Origin: Peptococcus niger
GTDB taxonomy: Bacteria > Bacillota > Peptococcia > Peptococcales > Peptococcaceae
DNA: 64,000 bases
Reading direction: 5' to 3'
Assembly (NCBI RefSeq): GCF_900101835.1
Contig: NZ_FNAF01000001.1
Span: forward strand, 248,001 to 312,000
Both the position numbers and the translations under genes were made by a program. The notes below the pieces were generated by a model. It was not told the origin of the DNA. It searched no databases and saw only the letters and a list, made by a program, of their open reading frames with translations. This document shows positions 1-8,864 of this stretch, piece after piece. Within the stretch, counting starts at the first letter, position 1. The number at the start of each line of letters is the position of its first letter.

Positions 1-405
1 GTTGACGTCAAAATTCTCAAAACGCATCGTAGCGTAATTTTCCGGCAAGCCGGCCTCCCCTAAACGGCGAATCCGTCTTTCATCTGCCCGGCAGACGCAA
101 GGCTCACCATTTTTCCTAAAGCCGCGATCTTCACAAAGGGGGCAGTCCCAGTCTGGCGTATAGGCCTGCGGATCAATGCCATAGCGGTCAAGCAAGTCTT
201 CTTTTTGCGCCGCTAAGGCCTTGTAGCGCTCATCCAATTCGGTCGTCAATCCCGGCGCCGTCACCGCTTCACGCAGCAAGCGAGCGACCAGCGCATTCTG
301 TGCCTGGTCAAGGGCGGCCAAATCCGGATGAGCTGCATGAATTCGGGCCACACGGGCATCGCGCGCCCACTGCTTTTTTAAGCGCTTATTATTGATATCT
401 GCCAT
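1..405 (-). CDS. dnaC: DnaC/DnaI-like replicative helicase loader, N-terminal part (cut by window edge)
   Basis: This is the first 135 residues of a gene that runs off the left edge. Family role: an AAA+ loader that places the DnaB hexameric helicase on DNA. The visible part is the helical N-terminal region followed by a putative zinc site, Cys88, Cys91, Cys103 and Cys105 (CPLC and CVC), typical of Firmicute loaders. The ATPase domain lies outside the window, so the P-loop cannot be checked. The ATG sits just past the dnaD stop, and the last dnaD codons supply the GGAGG ribosome site. The adjacent DnaD protein supports a primosome role. Confidence 0.8.
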   Translation of the reverse strand, partial: MADINNKRLKKQWARDARVARIHAAHPDLAALDQAQNALVARLLREAVTAPGLTTELDERYKALAAQKEDLLDRYGIDPQAYTPDWDCPLCEDRGFRKNGEPCVCRADERRIRRLGEAGLPENYATMRFENFDVN

Positions 406-406
406 C

Positions 407-1315
407 TCATTCCTCCAGGCTGTCGTAGTCTTCCGGCGTATGTGCTTGGAAATCCCGGTTGCCAATCTGCTTGCGGTTCCCGCGAATACGCTCTTTGCTG
501 GCAGCGTCACGCTCTTGACGGCGTTGATAAACGGCTTGAGGGGTCTTAAGGTTGTCCTTGTGCCAACTTTCCAAAACCCGATCAATATAGCCAATGGATG
601 GATTATCGGCATTAATGGTTTCATCGGCCGCCAAAAGAATCATCTCATGGCTGAAAGACCAGTCCTGCTGCCACTTCATATAATAGTTTTTCTGCGCTTC
701 CGTCGGTTGATTGTACTTACCGATCCGCTGAAGGACTTCTCGCACTTTTTTAACGCCATAATCCAATTGTTCGCAAAAGGTTTGAAAATCTGCAACGGTT
801 TCAACACCGGCCTGACCAGCCATATGGCAAAAGGCCGAAAAAGTATAGTATTTGCGCCGGTAATTGTCCGCATAAGCCAAAAAGGCCTGATAAACAAGTT
901 CTTCCGGCCAACCGTACTTTTGCAAAACCTGAAGCAAGTCACGTTTATCCCGTTCAGATAAAAATCGACCGCTCGCCTGTTCATACCGTTTTACCAGGCG
1001 GGCATAAACCGCCGGCAAAGGCATTCGCTTAGGCCTTTCTGCCGTTGCATCGCCCTGGGCCAGTTGCAACATCGGTTCAAATGATAAACCATTCTCACCT
1101 TGCAGCACAAACCCGCGCTCTTCCAGCAAATGCACCGCTCTTTCCGCTCTCGCATCGCCCGGTTTTACGCAACCTTCAATATACAAAAGGTAGGTCAAGG
1201 CCCCCCATTCTTCTAAGGTTAAATCCATACCGTCCAAATACGCCAGCAAGCGGCGCGGAACGGCAACGGCGCCCCCTTGAAGTAACCAGCTCAACAACTG
1301 TGCCAGTGTCCTCAC
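407..1315 (-). CDS. DnaD domain primosomal protein
   Basis: A 302-residue protein related to DnaD/DnaB of Firmicutes, which remodel origin DNA and recruit the helicase loader. Residues around 20-90 look like the winged-helix N-terminal domain. The C-terminal DnaD domain (roughly 200-275) is recognisable by the GKYNQPT stretch and a later YIDRVLESW motif. The start is a GTG directly after the stop of the upstream gene, with a weak ribosome site, so a later start is possible. The dnaC loader follows without a gap, which makes a dnaD-dnaC replication-restart pair. Confidence 0.82.
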   Translation of the reverse strand: MRTLAQLLSWLLQGGAVAVPRRLLAYLDGMDLTLEEWGALTYLLYIEGCVKPGDARAERAVHLLEERGFVLQGENGLSFEPMLQLAQGDATAERPKRMPLPAVYARLVKRYEQASGRFLSERDKRDLLQVLQKYGWPEELVYQAFLAYADNYRRKYYTFSAFCHMAGQAGVETVADFQTFCEQLDYGVKKVREVLQRIGKYNQPTEAQKNYYMKWQQDWSFSHEMILLAADETINADNPSIGYIDRVLESWHKDNLKTPQAVYQRRQERDAASKERIRGNRKQIGNRDFQAHTPEDYDSLEE

Positions 1316-1318
1316 CCT

Positions 1319-2128
1319 CTATTCTTTATAAATACCGGTCACACGCACATCAATGGAACGAACGCTTAAACCGGTGATATTTTCCACCATTTGAATGCTT
1401 TCTTCCTGAAAATACTGCACTGCCTGCTGAATCGGCGTGCCGAAGCGCACATTTGCTTCACATTGAATGCGCACACCCCAGTCATTAATATCTACACTCG
1501 TTTTTATCGACCGCCCCAGTCGCTCATGTTCCTTGGCCAAATGGTTCACCAGCTGAATGACCACCTGTTCTGAAATGCTGACCTTCCCAAATTGAGAGAA
1601 CTTTGGCCGCACAATGGACTTTTCCAAGGGCCGTTCATTGCCCTTTTTACGCATAAACAGCTCTTTAATGGGGCGAATCCAAATACCTGGGAAATTTTTC
1701 CGCACTTCTACGGCCGAAAGCGGGATGACATGCTTCCCTTCCCGGCGCATTTCCTGCGCCAAAGCCATCTCTTCAGCTGACACCACATCATGTATAAATA
1801 TGGTCTGCTTGAGCGCTGGCAAGGCCAAGGCCTGGCCAATGCGGTCAATCATATGTTCACTGGTCCCTAAAAGCAAAAGCCGTTTCGGGGCTTCTTTTTG
1901 CAGGGTATGGCGCATATCCGCTGCACATTTCGGATCCATAAAAATAGCCGTCTTAACAGCTGCGACCATGGTGGGCTCAGCCTTGGCCGATTGCCCGGCG
2001 ATTTTTTTGCCCATGTGAATCAAAAGACCGTCATCAATAATATAGTCAATGTCATATTGCTGCGCCACTTCCGTAGCATGATGGCTTTTACCGGTCCCGC
2101 TCGGCCCAATCAATGCAAATACATCCAT
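1319..2128 (-). CDS. P-loop NTPase fused to an Asp23/Gls24-type domain
   Basis: A 269-residue two-part protein. Residues 1-170 begin with a Walker A motif GPSGTGKS at 8-15 and resemble a small nucleotide kinase or ATPase fold. Residues about 180-269 resemble the Asp23/Gls24 (YloU) domain: VSISEQVVIQLV, then paired beta strands and a final VRVTGIYKE. Asp23 proteins are usually small stand-alone envelope or alkaline-stress proteins, so the ATPase attachment is the notable feature. It starts with ATG right after the sfsA stop, so it is probably co-transcribed with sfsA and dnaD. No specific function is assigned. Confidence 0.7.
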   Translation of the reverse strand: MDVFALIGPSGTGKSHHATEVAQQYDIDYIIDDGLLIHMGKKIAGQSAKAEPTMVAAVKTAIFMDPKCAADMRHTLQKEAPKRLLLLGTSEHMIDRIGQALALPALKQTIFIHDVVSAEEMALAQEMRREGKHVIPLSAVEVRKNFPGIWIRPIKELFMRKKGNERPLEKSIVRPKFSQFGKVSISEQVVIQLVNHLAKEHERLGRSIKTSVDINDWGVRIQCEANVRFGTPIQQAVQYFQEESIQMVENITGLSVRSIDVRVTGIYKE

Positions 2129-2830
2129 TTAGCTCCGCCCCCAATCAATTGGCAGGAAGCCGTCAAAAAACGCTTCCGTCTCTGTAAAACGGGATTTCAT
2201 AACGATAATATCAAGTCCTGCTGCTTTTGCTTGCGCCATGGCATCGGCTAAAGGGGCATCGTTTTGCCGGTTAAAAATCAGCTCATCAACTGCTTGTCCC
2301 ATGGTGATCATCAGCAGGACACATCGATAGCCGGCTGCAGACAGTTCCAACATGCTTTCCACATGTTGACGCCCCCGCACTGTAGGGGCGTCCGGAAAAA
2401 GAGCGGTATGACCCTTCTTGAAATTGGCCGATTTCACCTCTAAAATGGTTGGCTTTTCCCCTGCTTCCAGGAAAAAATCAAACCGGTGACGGCCAATTTT
2501 CATTTCCCGCCGCCAAGAACCCTTTAACCCATACGGCGCAAGCAAGCCCGATGCCAACCACCGGTCTGCCAACTCATTGGCATAGGCCGCCCGCAGGCAA
2601 ACCCAGGCGCCATCTTGATCAATCAGAAAAAGATCGTACTTGGTCTTGCGCGCCGGATTATGTGCCGGTGCTATTTTCACAGCCCGCCCCGGAATCAACA
2701 ATTCTCGCATCCGGCCCGTATTGGCCAAATGCGCGTCAACCGCTTGACCATCAGGCAGCTCTACTTGCGCAATAAAACGGTTGCGTCGCTGTATAAATGT
2801 AGCGTCAGTCAGTTCAGGTAATTTAATCAT
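2129..2830 (-). CDS. sfsA: SfsA-family DNA/RNA nuclease-like protein
   Basis: A 233-residue protein of normal family length. It has an N-terminal OB-like part (residues about 10-75, with HLANTGRM and LIPG) and a C-terminal nuclease-like fold. The acidic and lysine residues ILEVKSAN near 140 and FPDAPTVRG near 155 are the conserved SfsA signatures. SfsA was first named for sugar fermentation stimulation and later tied to nucleic-acid binding and cleavage; its role here is unknown. It has a strong ribosome site (GGGAGGAGGGG) and its own -10 box, so it probably heads the sfsA, Asp23-fusion, dnaD, dnaC transcript. Confidence 0.9.
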   Translation of the reverse strand: MIKLPELTDATFIQRRNRFIAQVELPDGQAVDAHLANTGRMRELLIPGRAVKIAPAHNPARKTKYDLFLIDQDGAWVCLRAAYANELADRWLASGLLAPYGLKGSWRREMKIGRHRFDFFLEAGEKPTILEVKSANFKKGHTALFPDAPTVRGRQHVESMLELSAAGYRCVLLMITMGQAVDELIFNRQNDAPLADAMAQAKAAGLDIIVMKSRFTETEAFFDGFLPIDWGRS

Positions 2831-2847
2831 TGCCCCTCCTCCCTTTT

Positions 2848-2853
2848 ATTATA
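2848..2853 (-). promoter_or_regulatory. -10 box of the sfsA promoter
   Basis: The minus strand reads TATAAT about 20 bases before the sfsA ATG. No good -35 box lies at the usual spacing. It is downstream of no other gene, so it is the likely start of the replication-gene transcript. Confidence 0.5.
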
Positions 2854-2883
2854 CTGAAATCCCGAATCAATTGCCACGCCAAT

Positions 2884-2913
2884 AAAAAAAGACACAGAAC
2901 GAATTCTGTGTCT
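2884..2913 (-). terminator. Intrinsic terminator of the RlpA-like gene
   Basis: A perfect 10-bp stem (AGACACAGAA with a CGAA/TTCG loop) is followed on the minus strand by a run of seven T, just past the RlpA-like stop codon. Confidence 0.9.
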
Positions 2914-2922
2914 CCCTATCTT

Positions 2923-3720
2923 TTAGCCGACAATTTCAAGATTTACAGCAGCGACACCGCTGGAAATCATATTCAATTGCTGAGCTGCCGCCATGGACAG
3001 GTCAATGACGCGTCCCGGGGCAAAGGGGCCGCGATCTGTAATGCGGACGACCACGGACAAGCCGTTATTTAAATTGGTCACCTTAACCCGGGTCCCGAAG
3101 GGCAGGGTTTTATGGGCAGCGGTTAAATCATACATATTAAAGGGTTCGCCACTAGCAGTGTAATTGCCGTGTAAGGCGGCGCCATACCAAGTGGCTTGTC
3201 CGGATTGATAATAGGTGCAGGTTTCCGCTGGTGCCGCAGGTGCTTGCGGTTTCGGTTCGGCGACATAGGCTTCCAAATGGCGAAGGCCTACCTTACCGTC
3301 CTGGTTAACTGGTGTAATGGCCAAGGCCCCTGTCGTGCGATTGGTGCTGACACTTGCTTGGTCTAGGACGTCCATAAAGAAGTGCAGCGGTAGCATGAGG
3401 GAACCGTTGACATTTTGGTAGCCAAAGGTTTGGTCCCCTGATGTTAAGGTCTGGTTGTCTGCATGAAGAATCAATTGATGGCTTTGACCGCCGGCTTCCA
3501 GTACCAACTTGGTGCGTGCCTCATTACCAACCCATTTGATGGTAACCCCTGTCTGTTCCAATACACTCCGGAGCGGATAGTAGGTCAAATCACCGGAAGT
3601 CTTAATCATATCTACTTGATTCCACAAAATAGGTTCAGCGGCTTGTGCCATCCCTACGCTGGTCAATAAAAAGGCCCCCAAAGCAAAAGATGCAAGGGCA
3701 GATTTAATGGTCTTAGTCAT
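2923..3720 (-). CDS. Secreted RlpA-like double-psi beta-barrel protein with copper-amine-oxidase-N type stalk
   Basis: A 265-residue secreted protein. Residues 1-27 form a Sec signal peptide ending near AQAA. Residues about 30-140 resemble the Copper_amine_oxidN1 repeat common in Firmicute wall proteins ([24 protein letters not shown]). Residues 172-265 are an RlpA-like barrel, with GQATWYG, the [14 protein letters not shown] signature and ITDRGPF. Such barrels occur in septal or wall lytic transglycosylases. A wall-remodelling role is likely and the bond cut is unproven. It is a single gene with its own promoter and terminator. Confidence 0.85.
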   Translation of the reverse strand: MTKTIKSALASFALGAFLLTSVGMAQAAEPILWNQVDMIKTSGDLTYYPLRSVLEQTGVTIKWVGNEARTKLVLEAGGQSHQLILHADNQTLTSGDQTFGYQNVNGSLMLPLHFFMDVLDQASVSTNRTTGALAITPVNQDGKVGLRHLEAYVAEPKPQAPAAPAETCTYYQSGQATWYGAALHGNYTASGEPFNMYDLTAAHKTLPFGTRVKVTNLNNGLSVVVRITDRGPFAPGRVIDLSMAAAQQLNMISSGVAAVNLEIVG

Positions 3721-3762
3721 AAAAATATTTGTCCTCCTCTAATAAAATCTAACACGCATGAA

Positions 3763-3791
3763 ATTTTACTGGAGAAGTAACCATTATGCAA
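3763..3791 (-). promoter_or_regulatory. Promoter of the RlpA-like gene
   Basis: On the minus strand TTGCAT and TAAAAT are separated by exactly 17 bases, ending about 43 bases before the ATG. An AGAGGAGG ribosome site lies between. This makes the gene independent of the mazF unit upstream. The rest of the 3721-4057 gap holds the terminator listed next and AT-rich sequence in which I see no gene. Confidence 0.6.
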
Positions 3792-3860
3792 GGTCAAGCC
3801 ATCTGCAAGCAAAAAAGCCGCTCAGCTTAAAAATTTTTCTAAATAGCGCTGCTGACTACA

Positions 3861-3909
3861 AAAAGAAAAACCGCACCACCATCGCGTTCATACGCAAGAG
3901 AAGGTGCGG
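3861..3909 (-). terminator. Terminator-like hairpin after mazF
   Basis: The 7-bp outer stem CCGCACC/GGTGCGG encloses a second short helix and is followed on the minus strand by TTTTTCTTTTTG. It lies 150 bases after the mazF stop and upstream of the rlpA-like promoter, so it most likely ends the cdaA-mazF transcript. A leader attenuator is less likely because a separate promoter follows it. Confidence 0.65.
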
Positions 3910-4057
3910 CCGTTCAATTGTTTTTGCTAATCCTAGGAGAGGGTTAAAAAGAGGTCATTCTTATTAGATAAGATTATTGTTCAAATTATTATTTCTTATA
4001 AAATACAAGCTGGTTACAGTTCGCCATATTTTACCGGGCTTGTAAAAAAGTTACAAT

Positions 4058-4441
4058 TCATTTACCGGCAGTCAAGCCTAAGCTGACTTTCAGCGCCTGG
4101 TCTACTTGCTTAATCAAGTCCCCATCAAGGTGACATATTTTTTTATGCAGACGGCTTTTATCAATCGTACGAATTTGTTCCGCTAAGATAATGCTCCCGG
4201 CTTCAATGGCTTTTTCATCGGCGGGAATGGGAATATGTGTCGGAATGTGCCCATGCTCACTTTTGGTGGTAATCGGCAAAATAATCGTCGTTGGACTATG
4301 ATAATTGCCGACATCATTCTGGACAATAAGAACCGGCCGGAAGCCATCCTGCTCGCAACCCACAACAGGGCTTAAATCTGCATAATAAACATCGCCACGA
4401 AGCAGATCGCGCTTATTTTTTCGATATTTTTCATTCTCCAC
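4058..4441 (-). CDS. mazF: MazF/EndoA (PemK-type) mRNA interferase toxin
   Basis: A 127-residue sequence-specific endoribonuclease of the EndoA type. Visible family features are RGDVYYADLSPV near the N terminus, the core FRPVLIVQND (catalytic Arg region), SPTTIILPIT (catalytic Thr region) and a final SLGL. A GTG start is chosen because GAGGAG lies seven bases before it; an in-frame ATG six codons upstream has no such site. The gene overlaps the end of nnr by 11 bases. No MazE-like antitoxin lies on either side, although B. subtilis ndoA is directly preceded by its antitoxin ndoAI. Confidence 0.9.
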   Translation of the reverse strand: MENEKYRKNKRDLLRGDVYYADLSPVVGCEQDGFRPVLIVQNDVGNYHSPTTIILPITTKSEHGHIPTHIPIPADEKAIEAGSIILAEQIRTIDKSRLHKKICHLDGDLIKQVDQALKVSLGLTAGK

Positions 4442-5960
4442 GGCGCAACTCCTCAGCAATTACGTCAATCAAATCCCCTGCCAAGGTGGCATTTTCACCA
4501 AACCGTTCAGCACACCGTTGGCCACATTGCCCATGGAGGGCCACGGCCAATCCGGCGGCTTCATAGCAGGGTCTGTCTTGTCCCACAAAAGCAGCGACCA
4601 GACCTGCCAGGACATCTCCTGAACCGGCGGTGGCCAAGGCCGGTGTATTGATGCCATTTACGGCACTCCGTCCGTCTGCTGCTGCTACAACCGTTTGGAA
4701 GCCCTTGAGCACCAGGGTCACACCATTTTCTGCAGCATAGGCTTTGGCCATCAGCAAGCGTGAGCGGTCATCCCCCTCTTCTTTGGGGTTTAGCCGGCGA
4801 AATTCACCGGGATGCGGTGTCAGAATAACCTCACCTGTATGCTCCGCCAAGACGGTCTGCGGTTGCCGCGCCAAGAGGGTAAGCCCATCGGCGTCAATCA
4901 CCAGGGGAATATCTGCATGATCCAGCAAATAGCGCAGGGTTTCTTCCTTGGCCTCATCAAGGCCAAGGCCGGGACCGATTAAAACAACGTCCGCCCGTTC
5001 CAGCAACCAATCTACAGCCGAACTACTCGGCCATTGCACCGGACGCACCATGGCTTCCGGCAAAACCGTTGCCACTTCATGATAGACGCGTTTGTCCACC
5101 AAGACGCTGACCAATCCGGCGCCTGCGCGTAAGGCAGCCTTAGCCGCTAAAACAGCAGCGCCACTCATGCCAAGAGAGCCGGCAATAATGCCCACATGGC
5201 CGAATTGATGTTTATGGCAATCCTTAGGCCGTTTTGGAAAGGCCTTTTTCAAATTTTCCTGGGTCAAAACGGTGGTCTGGATGTCCATGGAGGCCACAAC
5301 CTCTTCAGGAATACCAATGTCAAGAACCTGCAATTCACCACAAACTTCGCGACCAAGGCCGCAAAAGAAGCCCATTTTCGGCACCGACAAGGTGAATGTA
5401 TGCTGACACTGCAAGACCGCCCCTTCCGCTTGTCCATTGTCGCAGTTCAAACCGGATGGACAATCAATCGCCACCACCGGCACTTCGCGCTCATTCACGA
5501 TGGTGATGACCTCGCGCACCAGAGGTGAAACCGGCCGATTCAGGCCCACGCCGAACATGGCATCTATGAGCAAATCACTGTGGTTGATATTGGCCTTTAA
5601 TAAGCGCAGCTGGGCTTCTCGCTGGATGTCAAAGACCCGCACAGACAAATGATCGATGATTTTCCGGTTAACGGCATGATCTTGGCTGGTTTTCTTATCG
5701 CTTGCTTCATTGATTATGTATACGGCAACTTTGGCGCCTTTTAGGTGGAGCATGCGGGCTACTGCCAGACCGTCGCCGCCGTTATTGCCCGGGCCGCACA
5801 AAAACATAATGCGGCGGTCTAGAAGATCCGGATAGGTGTTAAATAAAGCTTCTGTGACGCTGCGCGCTGCGTTTTCCATTAAAATCAGGGATGGGAAATG
5901 CCATTGATTGATGGCGCGCGCATCTAATTCCTTCATCTCCTGACGATTCAGCAAGTACAA
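4431..5960 (-). CDS. nnr: Bifunctional NAD(P)H-hydrate epimerase/dehydratase
   Basis: A 509-residue repair enzyme that epimerises and then dehydrates damaged NADHX and NADPHX. The N-terminal YjeF epimerase domain (about 1-215) shows CGPGNNGGDGLAVAR and a DCPSGLN loop. The C-terminal ADP-dependent dehydratase (about 225-505, ribokinase-like) shows GPGLG, LTPHPGEF and the GSGDVLAG active site. The start is TTG with GGAGGG six bases before it, inside the end of acpS, so the two are translationally coupled. A complete, normal-length fusion protein. Confidence 0.95.
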   Translation of the reverse strand: MYLLNRQEMKELDARAINQWHFPSLILMENAARSVTEALFNTYPDLLDRRIMFLCGPGNNGGDGLAVARMLHLKGAKVAVYIINEASDKKTSQDHAVNRKIIDHLSVRVFDIQREAQLRLLKANINHSDLLIDAMFGVGLNRPVSPLVREVITIVNEREVPVVAIDCPSGLNCDNGQAEGAVLQCQHTFTLSVPKMGFFCGLGREVCGELQVLDIGIPEEVVASMDIQTTVLTQENLKKAFPKRPKDCHKHQFGHVGIIAGSLGMSGAAVLAAKAALRAGAGLVSVLVDKRVYHEVATVLPEAMVRPVQWPSSSAVDWLLERADVVLIGPGLGLDEAKEETLRYLLDHADIPLVIDADGLTLLARQPQTVLAEHTGEVILTPHPGEFRRLNPKEEGDDRSRLLMAKAYAAENGVTLVLKGFQTVVAAADGRSAVNGINTPALATAGSGDVLAGLVAAFVGQDRPCYEAAGLAVALHGQCGQRCAERFGENATLAGDLIDVIAEELRRGE

Positions 5961-6328
5961 ACTTTTCCCTCCAGTATAACAACAGCGATGGCCATTTCTC
6001 GTTCATGGCTGAGGCTCACCTGCCAGCGCTCAATGCCCATCTCACCTGCTATGGCCAGCGCTTTTTCACTTAATATCAGCTGCGGTCGGCCCTTATCGTC
6101 ATGCAAAACTTCAACATCGTGCCAGCCCAAGGGCCCTAAGCCAAGGCCAAAAGCCTTAAAGGCCGCTTCCTTGGCGGCAAAGCGAGCGGCCAACCGCTCT
6201 GCAGACCTGCCGATGTATGCCCTTTCTTCCGCCGTACAAATGCGGGCACAGAATTGCTCATGACGTGACCACGCCTCACGAATCCGTGCAACGGAGCATA
6301 AATCTGTGCCGATGCCAACGACCGCCAT
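5948..6328 (-). CDS. acpS: Holo-[acyl-carrier-protein] synthase
   Basis: A 126-residue enzyme that transfers the phosphopantetheine arm of CoA to acyl carrier protein. It has the N-terminal GIGTDLCSVARI magnesium motif and the RFAAKEAAFKAFG motif near 50, followed by WHDVEV and SLSHE. The ATG overlaps the last base of the glmM stop codon (TAATG), so it is coupled to glmM. The acpS-nnr order matches many Firmicutes. Confidence 0.95.
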   Translation of the reverse strand: MAVVGIGTDLCSVARIREAWSRHEQFCARICTAEERAYIGRSAERLAARFAAKEAAFKAFGLGLGPLGWHDVEVLHDDKGRPQLILSEKALAIAGEMGIERWQVSLSHEREMAIAVVILEGKVCTC

Positions 6329-7674
6329 TATATGCCTAAGACCGCATCGATTTCATCGGCAATCTCATGGGCCAATTGATCGATTTCTGCTTTGTTTTCG
6401 CCCTCAACCATCACCCGCAACAGGGGCTCCGTTCCTGAAGCCCGCACCAGGACGCGACCCGTCTCACCGAGTGCAGCTTCCACCCTGGCAATAACCGCTG
6501 AGATCCGTTCATCATCTGCCCAGGCATTTTTATCCCGTACTTTAACGTTAACCAAAATTTGCGGCATACGCTGCATGGAGGCCGCCAATTCTTTCAAAGA
6601 CAGGCCCTGCCGCACCATAATATTGAGCAGCATCAAGGCCGAGAGCAGCCCATCACCGGTGCTGTTAATCCGTCTAAAAATAATATGTCCTGACTGTTCA
6701 CCGCCGAGCACACCATCATGCGCCGTCAAGGCTTCATTAACATATCGATCACCAACCTGGGTTTCTACAAGATCAACCCCACTTTTTTTCATGGCCAATT
6801 TCAGCCCCAGGTTGCTCATAACGGTTACAACCAAAAGATTCGGATCCAGTTCACCACGTGCCTGCAAATCATGCGCATAAATAGACATCAGCTGGTCACC
6901 ATCAATAACGCTTCCGTCAGCAGCCACCGCCAAGAACCGATCGGCATCCCCGTCAAAAGCCAGCCCAATGTCTGCTCCTTCAGCCAGGACAGCCTCAATG
7001 AGCCCATCCATATGCGTCGACCCGCAGTCGGCGTTAATGTTAACCCCATCCGGATGGTTGGCCCGCATAATAACTTTTAAGCCCAAGTCGGAAAATAATT
7101 TTTCCGCAATGGGGCTGGCTGAACCATTGGCACAATCAACGACAGCTTTTAACGAGCAAGCTTTAAACTGCGCTTGTTGGAGGAGAAAATCCTTATACCG
7201 TTCAACGGCTTCCCCATCGTACATCACTTGGCCGATGGCATCTTCCGCTGCGTAGGGAAGTTCAGCCGTCTTTTCCACTAAACGAGCAATCTCATCTTCT
7301 TTGTCATCACTTAATTTCAATCCGGCTTGGTTAAAGAACTTAATCCCGTTATCCCAATAGGGATTGTGAGAAGCGGAAATCACCACACCGGCCACCGCAT
7401 GATAAGTACGGACAAGCCAGGCCACCGCCGGCGTGGGAATAAGTCCGCAGCTGATGACATCCATGCCGGTGGCGGTCAATCCGGCAGTCAGGGCCGCTTC
7501 CAACATTTGACCGGATAAGCGGCTGTCGCGGCCGATGACAACGGTGCGGTGGTCTCCTTGGGCATCAGCGGCCAAAACAGTGCCCGCTGCCCGTCCCAGG
7601 CGATATGCCAATTCAGGCGTCAAGGTCTGGCCGACTCTTCCGCGCACGCCATCTGTTCCAAATAAATTATTCAT
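6328..7674 (-). CDS. glmM: Phosphoglucosamine mutase
   Basis: A 448-residue enzyme that converts glucosamine-6-phosphate to glucosamine-1-phosphate for peptidoglycan precursors. The active-site serine loop SASHNP has the phosphoserine at residue 102. The metal loop DGDADR lies near 240, the sugar loop GEQSGH near 325, and the C-terminal phosphate loop RASGTEPLLRVM near 420. It follows cdaA and cdaR as in the classic c-di-AMP operon, where GlmM can inhibit CdaA. Confidence 0.97.
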   Translation of the reverse strand: MNNLFGTDGVRGRVGQTLTPELAYRLGRAAGTVLAADAQGDHRTVVIGRDSRLSGQMLEAALTAGLTATGMDVISCGLIPTPAVAWLVRTYHAVAGVVISASHNPYWDNGIKFFNQAGLKLSDDKEDEIARLVEKTAELPYAAEDAIGQVMYDGEAVERYKDFLLQQAQFKACSLKAVVDCANGSASPIAEKLFSDLGLKVIMRANHPDGVNINADCGSTHMDGLIEAVLAEGADIGLAFDGDADRFLAVAADGSVIDGDQLMSIYAHDLQARGELDPNLLVVTVMSNLGLKLAMKKSGVDLVETQVGDRYVNEALTAHDGVLGGEQSGHIIFRRINSTGDGLLSALMLLNIMVRQGLSLKELAASMQRMPQILVNVKVRDKNAWADDERISAVIARVEAALGETGRVLVRASGTEPLLRVMVEGENKAEIDQLAHEIADEIDAVLGI

Positions 7675-7688
7675 TCTTATCTCCTATA

Positions 7689-8864
7689 TTAAGTAATCGT
7701 CACTGTTACTTGTTGTGGCACCACTTGCTCCACAACCGATCCGTCACTGGTATAAGCATTGACATCCACCCGGTGTTGACCAACACCTAAACCTGATGCA
7801 TCAACAACGGCATAGACTTGGGTAGACCCACCGATTGGCACATACCTGACCCGTACCATCGACTGATTAAGTTCAGCATTTAAACCGGTGCTCAGCTGTT
7901 GTATCTCGATGGGGATCTCCGCTTCAAGAGACGCTTCTTTTTTCTTTGCAAACGACAGATTTACCCGAATATCCCCTTTACCTGCGGCGCGTACCCCTTG
8001 AGGCAGTTTCAAGGACACAGTGACTTGGCGATTATTTTGCATATTGGTAATGTCAATCGTCTCTGTTGTGACTTGATCAACATCCGCCAGAATATCTGCC
8101 GGACCGCTAACCGTGATGGTCTCAGGTTCCGCCTTGGCAGCGGTCAACACATAGCCGTCCGCAGCTTTCCCGTTCACTGTAGGAACCACAGCAACCGTCT
8201 TCTCTCTTGCATCCTTGTTCAGGGTAATCGTCAAATTAACACTTTTTGGTTTCACGACGACCCCCGTCAAGTGCAAGACCTGACCTTTCGCGTCTAAAAG
8301 CACCACCGGCAAGTCCAATACACCTGACTCGTAAATATCTCCTAATTGAACCTGGACAACTGCTTTAGCAACGTTTTTAAGCACACCGGGGTCACCGGCA
8401 ACAAAAACGTCGCCCGGTTGGGCCTGGTAAGATTTGACCTTTTCACCATTCGGCAAGGCACCGATTTCCTGAACTTGCACCGGGAACCTTTTCCCGTCCA
8501 ACCGCTCTGCCGTTACAACGATTTCACCTGGAGACACCTTCGTCACCTGTACATGCCCCGGCGATTTGACATTAACCGGCACCGTGTTATCGCCGACACG
8601 CACCTTGCTCAAGTCCACCGATGCCGTAAAATCACCGGCTGTAAGGGATTCAAACTGGTTGGTCCGTGCCCGCACCGTAATAGAAACCTGTTTCGTCGGA
8701 CTGTTAACGGACATTTCTTCATCTAAATGCTCATAGGTCACCGGCACTTGAAAATACCGTGTTTCAAACGGGTTCTTTTCAATGCCCACGTAAAACCACA
8801 GCAAAACAGCCAGGCCCAAAGCCAATATTTTCAGACCTGGATTTTTTATTTCCGGTTTTTTCAT
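7689..8864 (-). CDS. cdaR: YbbR-domain regulator of diadenylate cyclase
   Basis: A 391-residue membrane-anchored protein with one N-terminal transmembrane segment (ILALGLAVLLWFYVGI) and three to four YbbR repeats exposed outside. CdaR modulates CdaA in other Firmicutes. The chosen ATG overlaps the cdaA stop (CAATGA) with AGGTG upstream; an in-frame start eight codons earlier lacks support. It sits between cdaA and glmM. Confidence 0.92.
   Translation of the reverse strand: MKKPEIKNPGLKILALGLAVLLWFYVGIEKNPFETRYFQVPVTYEHLDEEMSVNSPTKQVSITVRARTNQFESLTAGDFTASVDLSKVRVGDNTVPVNVKSPGHVQVTKVSPGEIVVTAERLDGKRFPVQVQEIGALPNGEKVKSYQAQPGDVFVAGDPGVLKNVAKAVVQVQLGDIYESGVLDLPVVLLDAKGQVLHLTGVVVKPKSVNLTITLNKDAREKTVAVVPTVNGKAADGYVLTAAKAEPETITVSGPADILADVDQVTTETIDITNMQNNRQVTVSLKLPQGVRAAGKGDIRVNLSFAKKKEASLEAEIPIEIQQLSTGLNAELNQSMVRVRYVPIGGSTQVYAVVDASGLGVGQHRVDVNAYTSDGSVVEQVVPQQVTVTIT

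Noticed and set aside
3721-4057. Possible c-di-AMP (ydaO-type) riboswitch upstream of the RlpA-like gene
   Set aside because: Such genes are often controlled this way, but the conserved ydaO core could not be found, and the gene has its own promoter below the hairpin.
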